From positions 4,898,001 through 4,962,000 of the forward strand of contig NZ_CP065958.1 in NCBI RefSeq assembly GCF_041270065.1: DNA of 64,000 nt. Reading direction: 5' to 3'. Both the position numbers and the translations under genes were made by a program. The notes below the pieces were generated by a model, which saw only the letters and a list, made by a program, of their open reading frames with translations, did no database searches and was not told where the DNA came from. This DNA is from Streptomyces fradiae. GTDB lineage: Bacteria > Actinomycetota > Actinomycetes > Streptomycetales > Streptomycetaceae. Of this stretch, positions 20,101 through 28,312 are shown piece by piece; within the stretch, counting starts at the first letter, position 1; every line of letters starts with the position of its first letter.

Positions 20101-23100
20101 ACCTGCTCCCGAACCGAGTACGCGCACAACGAGGCCAGGAATCTTCTTGGCATGCCGAAGTCCGTACGCAAGACGGCAACGACATGCGCCGACTTCGCCA
20201 CGGCGGCCCCGGACGGCGAGCTGATGGAGTCGGAGCGCTACACCTACGACGGGCAAGCATGGGGCGATGCGCCGACCAAGGGTCTCGTCACGAGCGTTGC
20301 GGGCATCAACGGCGCAGGCACCGCGCACAACGTGGTCACGAGCACGACCTTCGACCCGCTGGGGCGCGTACGCACGGTCACGAGCCCCCTCGTGGGGACC
20401 ACCGAGACGCAGTACACCCCCGGTGATGAAGGTGGTCCCACCACCTCGGTCAAGGTGATCAACGCCAAGAAGCATGCGACCGTCACGACGTTCGACCCCG
20501 GGCGAGGGACCGTACTGACCGTCACCGACCCCAACGGACGACTGGTCCGCAGCGAGCACGATGCCTTCGGACGCATTGTCAAGCAGTGGTCGCCCACGCG
20601 CTCGTCCGGGACGCAGACACCTGATCTCCAGGTCACCTATCAGAGCGCGCAGGCCACCACGACCGTGACCAGGCCCGCCGCCGTCACGGTCCAGCGGATC
20701 AAGGACGACGGCACCTACGCGCAGCAGGTGACGATCTACGACGGCCTCATGCGTCCGGTTCAGACACAGAGCGAGGCACATGGCCCCGGCCGGATCATCA
20801 CTGACACCAGGTACGACGACCACGGCCTGGTCAGGGAGCGGACCGGTGCCTACCTGGCAAAGGGCGAGCCCACGCCCGCCCAGTTCAAGAGGCAGTCGGA
20901 CACCCTGGTCCCCACACTGACCAGAACGGAGTACGACGGACTGGAGCGCCCTCTCCGGGTTTCGACCTTCCACGGCGGTGCCTTCGCGTACCTCTCGTAC
21001 AGCACCTACGAAGATACGAGCACGTACTCGAATCCGGCGGGAGGCGCCGCCCCGGACGTGAAGACCTGGACCGACGCCCGCGGCCGCGTGACGCTCGTCC
21101 AGCACTCCACGGACACCCGCGGTAACGCATGGCGTGACACCGCGTACAGCTACGACGCCCGCGGCAACCTCGCCAAGGTCACCGACCCCGCCGGCAACGT
21201 CTGGAGCTACACGTACGGCGACGCCCGCGGCCGTCTCACCGCGACGAGCGACCCCGACACCGGTTCCGCCACATACACCTACGACGACGCCGACCGCACT
21301 GTCAGTGTGACCGACAGCCACGGCACGACGTACACCGGCTATGACGAACTCAACCGGGTCACCGCCGTCCGGGACGGCTCCGAAACCGCACAGCCCATCA
21401 AGGAGTTCACCTACGACACCCTTCCCGGTGCGTTGGGCCTGAAGGTCGCGTCCATCCGCCACGACGCGAGCGGCGACTACATCAACCGCATCACCGGATA
21501 CGGCGTGGACTACCAGCCCACCGGAAGCGAAAGGGTCATCCCGTCGAATCCGATGACCACCGGTGTCGCCGGAACTTATGCGTACTCCTACGCCTACACG
21601 CCGACCGGCAGGCCACTCTCCGTGACGCTTCCTGCCAAGGGCGGCCTCGCTGAGGAGAAGGTCGTCACCCGATACAACGGCGACGGTCTGGCCGAGTCGA
21701 CCGCGGGCATCGACTGGTACACCACCGACGTCACCTACTCGGCGTACGGGCAGCCGCTCCGGACCGTGAGCGGACCACAGCCGTACCGCGTGTGGACGAC
21801 CCACTTCGTCGACGACCACACCGGTCGTGTGCAGCGATCGGTCGTCGACCGCGAGACGGCCAACGCGCACCGTGTCAGCGACAGTCAGTACGCGTACGAC
21901 CTCGCGGGCAACATCACGTCCAACCTGCGCAAGCTGACCGACGGGGCCACCTCCCGGTGGGACAGCCAGTGCTACACGTACGACACGCTGGGACAACTGG
22001 TTCACGCCTGGACCTCCAGCACGGTGCCGACCACCTCCGGGACGGGCTGCAAGTCCGCCAGCGGCGACACATGGGGACCGACGACGGACGGCGGAGTCTC
22101 CAGCGGCCCGGTGGCTCAGGCGGCGGACTCCGTGACCGACTCCGAAACCCCGGACACGGCGCTGACGGAGTCCCTGGCCGAGGCTGCCCCCGCCGCCGGA
22201 ACCGTGGCCAAGGACGGCACGTCCTACTCGCAGTCCTTCACGTTCGACGTGATCGGCAACCGGCGCTCCCTGGTGGAGCACAACCCCGCCGACCCGACGA
22301 AGGACGTCACCCTGACCTACGGGTACGGCACCGTGGTCACGGGCAATCAGACCACTCCGTCCCAACGGACCCAGCCGCACGTCCTCTCGAGTGTCTCCAC
22401 GCCGACGGCGGGGGCGAGCAGCACCTACACATCGGACGTCGCCGGTAACACGACGCACCGGAACCTGCCGACGAGAAGCCAGGTTCTGGACTGGACGAGC
22501 GAGGATAAGCTCGCCTCGGTCACCGAGAACGGCGTGACGACGAAGTACGTCTACGACGCCGACGGCAACCGCGTCCTGGAGAACACCCCGACGGGCAGCG
22601 TGCTTTACCTCGGTGAGACGGAGCTGACCACTGCGGCCGGCAAGATAACCCGGGCGACCCGCACCTATGCCCATCAGGGCGCGCCCAGTGTGGTCCGTTC
22701 CGCCACCAACGGGGCGACGACAGGTCATGTACTGACGGTCCTGGTCACCGACCATCTGGGCACCGCTCTGACAGCTGTGACCCAGGCGGCTGGTCAGCCG
22801 GTGACCCGCCGGTTCTTCAAGCCGTACGGGGAGACACGCGGCGCCAAGCCTGCCTGGCCCGAGCGGCGGTCGTACCTCGGGGTAGGCATCGACGACCCGA
22901 GCGGTCTGACGCACATCGGAGCCCGTGAGTACGACACGGCGACCGGGCGCTTCCTCTCGGCCGACCCGGTCATCGACATCACTGACCCGCTCCAGATGAA
23001 TGGGTACACGTACGCCCACGGCAACCCCGTCACGCGCAGCGACCCGACGGGACTCTGGGACTTCGTGGGCTGGGCCAAGGACGCTGCGAAGGGCGCGTGG

Positions 23101-23961
23101 CACGGCGTCGTCGACTGGACGTCGGAGACGGGGGAGACCTGGCACCGCTGGTTCGGTGACCCCGCGAAGGCGGACCGCATGAAGGCGGAGCGGGAGAACA
23201 GGGTCGGGCCTAACAGCGGGGTCCCGTTCAACGGGACCCAGTACCTGAAGAACCTGGCTGGTAAGCCTTCCAACAGCTTCGCGTACCGTGCGTCGTACAC
23301 GGCGGTGAAGATCTTCATGCCCATCCTGCCCGGCGCCGGGATGGCCGCGAAGGCACCCTCGATGATCGCCAAGACGGCGAGCAAGACCACGTCGGCCGCG
23401 ACCAAGGGTGCGGCGGCGGCGAGCCGGGGATCGATCCGGAACATCCGGGCCGGCTTCCCCCGTATGACGCCCTCACCTCGGGGTGTAGCTTCGACGAAGC
23501 ATCCGACGATCGTGCAGACCATCAGGCCCCCGACCGGCTGGACCGACGAGGGGCAGCTCAAGGCGGCCGCCGCCGCGGTTCCCGACTTCGCGTTGAAGCA
23601 CCGTGCCAACCAGCCTGCCTCGCGCTCGTACGTCGGCGGCTACAACATCGACACCGGCGAGATCGCGCTCGCCGCTTCGGGCGGATCTCACAACGGCTGC
23701 GCCTACTGCGCCGAAGGAAACGTCGTCTGGGCCCTCGGTGGCGACGCGTCGCGCGTGGTGCTCACCATCGCCTATTGGGTCCGGGGCAACGCGGCCGAAG
23801 GTTTCCGTGTCGAGGTGAAGCCGGTGTGTCCCAAGTGCCAGGTGGACTACCCGAACGCGCACTTCTTCGAGCCCGGCGTCACGGGAGCCAAAGAGCTCAG
23901 GGATGGCACACCCGCCATCTGGTACCTCAGGGGTGACGACGCCTCAGGCCCATGGGCCTGA
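17101..23961 (+). CDS. Rhs/YD-repeat polymorphic toxin with C-terminal deaminase-like domain
   Basis: From GTG 17101 (preceded by GGGGGG at about 8 nt) the protein is 2286 aa. It has an Arg-rich Sec signal (VRRRRIRSG... to LALPPD) and a large Rhs shell with many YD repeats (for example YSYDARGNLAKVTDPAGN, DADGNR). The Rhs-associated core ends near residue 1985 (GAREYDTATGRFLSADP, SDPTGLWD). The remaining 300 residues are the variable toxin part. Residues about 2170-2285 look like a cytidine-deaminase fold: a hairpin YVGGYNIDTGEIALAAS, a zinc helix NGCAYCAEGNVVWALGG (Cys-Ala-Glu at 2203-2205) and PVCPKCQ (Cys 2243 and 2246). It would deaminate a base in a nucleotide or nucleic acid of a competitor. 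Zinc ligands and the catalytic Glu are all present. Confidence 0.85.
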   Translation: MPASTSVRRRRIRSGVASVLGAVLMVALLPVEALALPPDPTKDEVPRDELVLEKLPETARVAGSTRNAGLDSIESKAPENLEEAPAGTASPPPGGSAPVTFDAPAEQPALHADSDSSPVQASAYEDAAGELLPAGALPVKLGQAPGAAAPTGTWEVSLSSRTAPEADGVDGALVTVTAPDTGSVPVSIQLDYKAYENLYGAEWTSRLTFVQFPECYRDTPELEVCQTYEELDTVNDPVTKTLTATVDTAADGTVTPTVAPRTVTGPGVMQAAFVSSATAGGDRAVVGAIDSGAGEAGSFKATPLASNGSWSAGGSSGAFSWSYPLAVPPAPAGPAPEVAFHYNSQAVDGKTAGTSPQASWIGEGWEYDPGHIERRYRTCRDDRDATSAGTPNNTAKKDKTSDLCWVSHNAVITLNGKLMELVRVGDSNLYKPQQDDGTRVELKTGGSNNDNDGEYWVVTTPDGITYTYGLNRIGEGHADTNSVFTVPVFGNHPGEPCHAATFAASRCNDADKKQQAWFWGLDKVVDLHGNVMVVNWTKAQNHYAVNKKFKTPEAYDRGGMPTSIEYGLRSGVLGATPAAKVDFVLKERCLQDDTACDPARFDNTKEPAAYRPWWDSPGNLNCKADSKLCPAFPSFWSRQRLAEVVTYAHRPGVTGLAKVDTYRLRHSFPRDWYDTSPGLWLNSITRYGHRPGDTVGTLMSPAGISFAPYVVDIAHPLGGYLKDRQLPNLVPRSKDDPRPGFTRPRIGSVLTENGGEIEVVYTGGCKVQPTVAPQDNTGTCYPVRWSPDGDLDKPALAWFNKYVVQTVTETDRITGVSDRVTTRYTYQDAAWGLSDDEFVKPGLRTYSTWRGYQQVITTKGYKADVHQQTQSYEVTRYFRGKGGPVKDSKGAVTLAADDAPQYAGLPAETITYDGSGGKVVRRVLNFPWSKQTSSRERAGGLDPLLAHQGGISRTDAIQTVDAGWQAVRTETEVDAHGFPVEVRSTVVKPDGTGGETLSDPTCSRTEYAHNEARNLLGMPKSVRKTATTCADFATAAPDGELMESERYTYDGQAWGDAPTKGLVTSVAGINGAGTAHNVVTSTTFDPLGRVRTVTSPLVGTTETQYTPGDEGGPTTSVKVINAKKHATVTTFDPGRGTVLTVTDPNGRLVRSEHDAFGRIVKQWSPTRSSGTQTPDLQVTYQSAQATTTVTRPAAVTVQRIKDDGTYAQQVTIYDGLMRPVQTQSEAHGPGRIITDTRYDDHGLVRERTGAYLAKGEPTPAQFKRQSDTLVPTLTRTEYDGLERPLRVSTFHGGAFAYLSYSTYEDTSTYSNPAGGAAPDVKTWTDARGRVTLVQHSTDTRGNAWRDTAYSYDARGNLAKVTDPAGNVWSYTYGDARGRLTATSDPDTGSATYTYDDADRTVSVTDSHGTTYTGYDELNRVTAVRDGSETAQPIKEFTYDTLPGALGLKVASIRHDASGDYINRITGYGVDYQPTGSERVIPSNPMTTGVAGTYAYSYAYTPTGRPLSVTLPAKGGLAEEKVVTRYNGDGLAESTAGIDWYTTDVTYSAYGQPLRTVSGPQPYRVWTTHFVDDHTGRVQRSVVDRETANAHRVSDSQYAYDLAGNITSNLRKLTDGATSRWDSQCYTYDTLGQLVHAWTSSTVPTTSGTGCKSASGDTWGPTTDGGVSSGPVAQAADSVTDSETPDTALTESLAEAAPAAGTVAKDGTSYSQSFTFDVIGNRRSLVEHNPADPTKDVTLTYGYGTVVTGNQTTPSQRTQPHVLSSVSTPTAGASSTYTSDVAGNTTHRNLPTRSQVLDWTSEDKLASVTENGVTTKYVYDADGNRVLENTPTGSVLYLGETELTTAAGKITRATRTYAHQGAPSVVRSATNGATTGHVLTVLVTDHLGTALTAVTQAAGQPVTRRFFKPYGETRGAKPAWPERRSYLGVGIDDPSGLTHIGAREYDTATGRFLSADPVIDITDPLQMNGYTYAHGNPVTRSDPTGLWDFVGWAKDAAKGAWHGVVDWTSETGETWHRWFGDPAKADRMKAERENRVGPNSGVPFNGTQYLKNLAGKPSNSFAYRASYTAVKIFMPILPGAGMAAKAPSMIAKTASKTTSAATKGAAAASRGSIRNIRAGFPRMTPSPRGVASTKHPTIVQTIRPPTGWTDEGQLKAAAAAVPDFALKHRANQPASRSYVGGYNIDTGEIALAASGGSHNGCAYCAEGNVVWALGGDASRVVLTIAYWVRGNAAEGFRVEVKPVCPKCQVDYPNAHFFEPGVTGAKELRDGTPAIWYLRGDDASGPWA

Positions 23962-24005
23962 GATACGGTGCAGGCCCCGCTCGCCCCACGTGGGCGAGCG
24001 GGGCC
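23943..24005 (+). terminator. Two consecutive palindromes between toxin and immunity genes
   Basis: A perfect 20-bp palindrome (CTCAGGCCCATGGGCCTGAG, 23943-23962) overlaps the Rhs stop codon. Eleven bases further on is a 14-bp perfect stem (GGCCCCGCTCGCCC at 23973-23986, complement at 23992-24005) with a 5-nt loop. The second is a strong terminator candidate. It lies inside what would otherwise be a toxin-immunity transcription unit. Confidence 0.75.
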
Positions 24006-24055
24006 CAGAGCCGCTCCGGTCCGTGCCGGGTGGCCATGAACCAAGAGATGGAACG

Positions 24056-24568
24056 ATGACGCATCCACGACGACTCATCCGCGCCGCGATCGAGGACAGC
24101 GGCATCACGACGCTTCGCTGCGAGTGCGGAGCGAACGCCCTCCACATGATCGAGGAGTTCTTCGAGACCCTGGACAGAGATCCTGACAGCCTCCGGGAGC
24201 GCCGGGACTGGATGGAAGGCCATGCCATGTCGGGGTCGTTCCACCACCGGCCGGCGCCGGCTGTGGCCGAGATCCTTATGGCTGCGCTGCCCTTCTACCC
24301 CACAGGGGCAGCGCGCACGGTGATCCTGGAGGTGCTGCTGGACCTGTCGGACGGCGACATCGACGATCTGGTCGAGCAGTGCCAGCAGGTGATCCGCCCG
24401 GGTGTCTGGCTCTTTCTGGAGGAGATCGCTTCCGGGCTGTCCCCGGCCAGTGCCTCCCTCGCCTTCGACATCCTGTTGGCTGTGGAGGAGGACGACTGGG
24501 TGGCCTTCGCCCGGGAGCAGCTTTCCGACATGCTGCCGGCCGTGCAGTTGGATCCTGGCTACGGGTGA
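24056..24568 (+). CDS. Candidate immunity protein of the Rhs toxin
   Basis: This 170-aa acidic, cytoplasmic protein has no signal or membrane segment and is predicted largely helical (repeating hydrophobic helices such as AVAEILMAALPFYP and VILEVLLDLSDGDIDDLVEQC, perhaps HEAT-like). I do not recognise the family. Evidence for immunity is positional: first gene after an Rhs toxin, same strand, 94 bp away, and highly charged like many toxin inhibitors. ATG 24056 follows GAGATGGA. The Cys pair in CECGAN near residue 22 is not enough to call a zinc site. Two hairpins separate it from the toxin, so it may have its own promoter or depend on read-through. Confidence 0.6.
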   Translation: MTHPRRLIRAAIEDSGITTLRCECGANALHMIEEFFETLDRDPDSLRERRDWMEGHAMSGSFHHRPAPAVAEILMAALPFYPTGAARTVILEVLLDLSDGDIDDLVEQCQQVIRPGVWLFLEEIASGLSPASASLAFDILLAVEEDDWVAFAREQLSDMLPAVQLDPGYG

Positions 24569-24918
24569 TCGAGCGAGGACTCCGAACGGATTGCGATGCG
24601 AACCTGCCGGTCGGCCCCGGCTGGCTCGCTGCTCCCGACACCGTTCTGATGGGGTGCCAAGTCCGTCCAGGGTCGCGCTGGACCGGGACAGCGTGATGCC
24701 CTTGCGAGTGGCTGCGCATGCGGTGCGTTCGGGAACGCGGACCTCGTCTTCCTCTCCGCCGCCTCAGAGTCGGGGTGGCCGCGGTTCATCCACTCCCGGC
24801 TGGGCGCGATGTCCCGGACGTGCCCAGACAGCCGGGCCGGAACGAGCGGCTGCGTGCGCCTTGCTCACGGCCCCACGGTGAAGCGGTTGGACCTAGGACC
24901 TGTCTGATAATTGATCTT
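24569..24918. other. Spacer without an intact gene
   Basis: This 350-bp stretch between the candidate immunity gene and the transposase relic shows no complete gene. One plus-strand frame from about 24650 to 24900 is open and reads in part FGNADLVFLSAASESGWPRF, with several cysteines. It has an in-frame stop upstream and no start, so it may be a decayed coding fragment. Its right edge carries CTAGGACCTGTCTGA at about 24893, probably the left end of the insertion sequence. Confidence 0.4.
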
Positions 24919-25849
24919 GTGGTGGGTCGTGGTGAGCCGGCGGATGCGGCGTGGGGGCGGATAGAGCCCCTGCTGCCGGGTGTTGACGGGCGAGGTCGGC
25001 CGTGGCGGGATCACCGGCAGGTGATCAACGAGGTTTTGTGGCGGTTACGGACCGGTGCTCCGTGGCGTGACCTGCCAAAACGCTTTGGGCCGTGGCAGAC
25101 CGGCTATGAGCGGTTCGCCCACTGGGAGGGGGACGGAACCTGGGCTCGCCTGCTCGAACAGGTCCAGATCCGGGACGACGCCGTCGGGTCCGTGGAGTGG
25201 ACGGTGTCGGTCGGCTCCACGATCAGCCGGGTTCACCAGCACGCCGCCGGCGTCTGTAAAAGGGGGCGGCGGCGACGACGGGGGACGAACTGGAAGTTCC
25301 GGCATGTCCGTCGGCTGGCCAGGCGCTCGGCCGGTCCCATGGCGGGCTGACCGCCAAGGTCCATCTCGCCTGCGACGGCCGGGGCCTGCCCCTGGCCGTC
25401 GTCGTCCCGCCCGGCGACCTCAACGATTCCACCGCCTTCGGCACGGTCATGGACGTGCTGAGGGTGCCTCGGGTCGGGGTGGGGCGGCTCCGCCGCAGGC
25501 CAGACGTGGTCATTGCCGACAGGGCGTACTCGTCCCGGGCTGTCCGCCAGGCCCTGCAGGGCATCCGGGCAGTGATCCCAGAGCGGTCGGGCCAGAAGCC
25601 AACCGTGTGCGGCGCGGACAGACCGGCGGCAGGCCGCCGGCCTTCGACCGCGAGCTCTACAAGACCCGCAACGTGGTCGAACGCCGCTTCAACCGCCTCA
25701 AGCAGTTCCGCGCGATCGCCACCCGCTTCGACAAACTCGCCACCCGCTACAAAGCCGGAGTCCACCTCGCCTCGCTCATCCTCCTGCTCCGCGAGCCCGG
25801 GCTGGGTGCGGTTACTGCCCCCCCCTCTCTCGGTTCTTCTGGGGCCTGA
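24919..25849 (+). pseudogene. Decayed IS5-type transposase
   Basis: The plus strand encodes an IS5-family DDE transposase in three frames. From GTG 24919, frame 1 carries AAWGRIEPLLPG, GRPWRDHRQVINEVLWRLRTGAPWRDLP and SRVHQHAAG. The reading then moves near 25295 to another frame (GQALGRSHGG, KVHLACDGRGLPLAVVV, VIADRAYSS). Near 25610 it moves again (GGRPPAFDRELYKTRNVVERRFNRLKQF). At least two frameshifts are therefore needed. The first catalytic Asp, expected in VDST, is Gly (VGST at about 25208-25217). A left end AGGACCTGTCTGATAATTG is visible, but I found no matching right inverted repeat. It is inactive. Confidence 0.85.
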
Positions 25850-25911
25850 GGCTGTATCTGGCGGAACGAACCGTGGCCTGGCCCTTCCCGTGCCCCTGTG
25901 CGCCCGTACGG

Positions 25912-26667
25912 CTACACCGGCAGGCGGCGGAACAGCGGCCGCGGCACGTGCCGCAGGGCCGACATCACCACGCGCAGCGCGCCCGGCACCCACACCGTCT
26001 CCGAGCGGCGGCGCAGCCCCAGCTCGATCGCCGTCGCGACCGCCTCCGGGGTGGTCGCGAGCGGCGCCTCCGCGAGGCCCGCGGTCATCCGGGTGCGGAC
26101 GAAGCCGGGCCGTACCACCATCACGTGCACCCCGGTGCCGTGCATCGCGTCGCCGAGGCCTTGGGCGAAGGCGTCGAGCCCGGCCTTCGACGAGCCGTAG
26201 ATGAAGTTCGCCCGCCGGGGCCGCTCGCCCGCCACCGAGGACAGCACCACCAGCGAGCCGTGCCCCTGCGCCTGCAGCGCCTGGGCGCAGACCAGGCCGG
26301 CCGAGACGGCGCCGGTGTAGTTGGTCTGGGCGACCCGGACCGCGGAGAGCGGGTCGGACTCGTCGCGCACCTGGTCGCCGAGGACGCCGAAGGCGAGCAG
26401 GACGAGGTCGATGTCGCCCTCGGTGAAGATCTTCCCGAGCCGCTCCTCGTGGGAGTCGGTGTCGAGCGCGTCGAAGGGCACGGTGTGCACGTCGGCGCCC
26501 AGCGCGCGCAGCGAGTCCGCGGCGGCGGCGAGCGCGGGGGAGGGGCGGCCGGCCAGCCACACCGTACGGGTGCGGCGGGCGATCAGCCGGCGGGCGGTGG
26601 CGAGGCCGATCTCGGAGGTGCCGCCGAGGATGAGGAGGGACTGGGGTGCGCCGAAGGCGTCCTTCAT
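25912..26667 (-). CDS. dprE2: Decaprenylphosphoryl-2-keto-ribose reductase-like SDR
   Basis: This 251-aa short-chain dehydrogenase has the NAD(P)-binding glycine motif near the N-terminus (LILGGTSEIGLATARRL), SSVAGERPRRANFIYGSSKAGLDAF (catalytic Ser, Tyr-x-x-x-Lys) and VVRPGFVRTRMT, which match mycobacterial DprE2. It would reduce the 2-keto intermediate made by DprE1 to the arabinosyl form of the polyprenyl-phosphate sugar. ATG 26667 is chosen because GGAG lies 10 nt upstream; GTG 26676 is too close to it. It follows dprE1 by 75 bp in the same direction, and three AGGGGTTC units lie in that gap. Confidence 0.85.
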   Translation of the reverse strand: MKDAFGAPQSLLILGGTSEIGLATARRLIARRTRTVWLAGRPSPALAAAADSLRALGADVHTVPFDALDTDSHEERLGKIFTEGDIDLVLLAFGVLGDQVRDESDPLSAVRVAQTNYTGAVSAGLVCAQALQAQGHGSLVVLSSVAGERPRRANFIYGSSKAGLDAFAQGLGDAMHGTGVHVMVVRPGFVRTRMTAGLAEAPLATTPEAVATAIELGLRRRSETVWVPGALRVVMSALRHVPRPLFRRLPV

Positions 26668-26742
26668 GACGTTCACGCTCCGGAGGGGACAAGGGACGGG
26701 AGGGGGACGGCAGGGGAGTCAGGGGTTCAGGGGTTCAGGGGT

Positions 26743-28143
26743 TCAGAGGGCGAGCCGGCGGGCCAGGTCGGAGACGAAGACCGAGCGCGGGTCGAGCGCG
26801 GCGCGCAGCTCGCGGAAGTCACCGAGCCGGGGGTACATCGCGGCGAGCAGCTCGGGCCTGAGCCGGGAGTCCTTCGCGAGGTAGACCCGGCCGCCGGCCG
26901 CGACGACCTCCTCGTCCAGCTCGTCGAGGAAGGCGCCGAGGCCGCTGAGCGAGGCCGGGATGTCGAGCGCCAGGGTCCAGCCGGGCATCGGGAACGACAG
27001 CCAGCCCGGGTCCGCCTCGCCGAAGCGCTTCAGGACGGCCAGGAAGGACGGGCAGCGGCGGGTCGCGATCCGGCGCACCACCCGGCGCAGGGTCTCCTCC
27101 CGGCCGTGGCCGACGACGAACTGGTACTGCACGAAGCCGCCGCGCCCGTAGATCCGGTTCCAGTGCGGCACGCCGTCGAGCGGGTGGAAGAAGGAGCCGA
27201 GGGACTGCAGCCGGCCGGTGGAGTGCCGGGGGGCCTTGCGGTACCAGAGCTCGTTGAACAGACCGACGGTGGTGCGGCCGAGCAGCCCCTCGGGGACGTA
27301 CGCGGGGGCCGCGGGCAGCCGTCCCGGCCGGAAGGCCAGCGGCTCGCGCCGGGCCCGCCGCGCCCGTACCGGCAGGGCGTCGTACGGGGCGTGGTCGCCG
27401 CGGGTGAGGACGGCCCGGCCGGTCGACGCGCCACGCGCGAGCAGGTCGATCCAGGCGACGGAGTAGCGGTGGCGGTGGTCGGTGGCGGTCAGCCGGGCCA
27501 TCAGGTCGTCGAGGTCGGTGGCGCGTTCGGTGTCGACGGACATGAGGGAGGTCTCGACGGGCAGCAGGCGCAGGGTGACGGAGAGGATCACCCCGGTCAG
27601 TCCCATGCCGCCGGCGGTGGCGTCGAAGAGCGGGGTGCCGGGGGCGACCGTGCGGACCTGGCCGTCGGCGGTGAGCAGGTCGAGTGAGACGACGTGCCGG
27701 GAGAAGGAGCCGGAGACGTGGTGGTTCTTGCCGTGGATGTCGGCGCCGACCGCACCGCCGACGGTGACGTAACGGGTGCCGGGGCTCACCGGCACGAACC
27801 AGCCGAGCGGCAGCAGCACCTCCATCAGGTGGTGCAGGCTCACCCCGGCGTCGCACACCACGAGCCCGGCCTCGGCGTCGACGGCCCGGATCCGGGCGAG
27901 CCCGGTCATGTCGAGCACGGACCCCCCGGCGTTCTGCGCCGCGTCCCCGTACGCCCGCCCCAGCCCCCGCGCGATCGACCCCCGCGCCCCGCACGCCCGT
28001 ACGGCCGCGGCGGCCTCCTCGTACGTCCGGGGGCGGATCACCCGGCTGTGGGTGGGGGCGGTGCGGCCCCAGCCGGTGAGGGTGTCGATGTCCGCGTCCG
28101 CGTCGCTGACGGCGGGGGTGACGGCGGAGGTGTCGGCTGCCAT
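26743..28143 (-). CDS. dprE1: Decaprenylphosphoryl-beta-D-ribose 2'-oxidase-like flavoprotein
   Basis: This 466-aa FAD-linked oxidase of the VAO/GlcD type has an N-terminal FAD domain (RGLGRAYGDAAQNAGG, PGTRYVTVGGAVGADIHGKNHH) and the DprE1-type C-terminus (SFLAVLKRFG, SFPMPGWTLALDIP, YLAKDSRLRPELLAAMYP, DLARRLAL). It oxidises the 2'-OH of the polyprenylphosphoryl ribose at the membrane face, and DprE2 completes the epimerisation. Residue Ala392 occupies the place of the benzothiazinone-reactive Cys387 of M. tuberculosis. It starts a minus-strand operon with dprE2 and is divergent, across 169 bp, from the genes that should supply its substrate. Confidence 0.88.
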   Translation of the reverse strand: MAADTSAVTPAVSDADADIDTLTGWGRTAPTHSRVIRPRTYEEAAAAVRACGARGSIARGLGRAYGDAAQNAGGSVLDMTGLARIRAVDAEAGLVVCDAGVSLHHLMEVLLPLGWFVPVSPGTRYVTVGGAVGADIHGKNHHVSGSFSRHVVSLDLLTADGQVRTVAPGTPLFDATAGGMGLTGVILSVTLRLLPVETSLMSVDTERATDLDDLMARLTATDHRHRYSVAWIDLLARGASTGRAVLTRGDHAPYDALPVRARRARREPLAFRPGRLPAAPAYVPEGLLGRTTVGLFNELWYRKAPRHSTGRLQSLGSFFHPLDGVPHWNRIYGRGGFVQYQFVVGHGREETLRRVVRRIATRRCPSFLAVLKRFGEADPGWLSFPMPGWTLALDIPASLSGLGAFLDELDEEVVAAGGRVYLAKDSRLRPELLAAMYPRLGDFRELRAALDPRSVFVSDLARRLAL

Positions 28144-28312
28144 GGGGTGACCGTATAGCCGGGAGTGTCGCTTATGCCGGGATTGGCGGGTGGTTCGGCG
28201 AAATGGGTGATTAAACGAGTGTCAGGAAAGCGTCTTGCTTTTCCGGACACCTTGGCGCGTCAGAGTCGCCGATGGCCGACGCGGAAGCGCTGACACGGGG
28301 AGCCGAACCACG

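Noticed and set aside
17923..23145. 1740-codon open frame antisense to the Rhs gene
   Set aside because: It is a GC-skew shadow: Arg/Val/Gly-rich translation, no domain, and the plus strand has clear YD repeats and an Rhs core.
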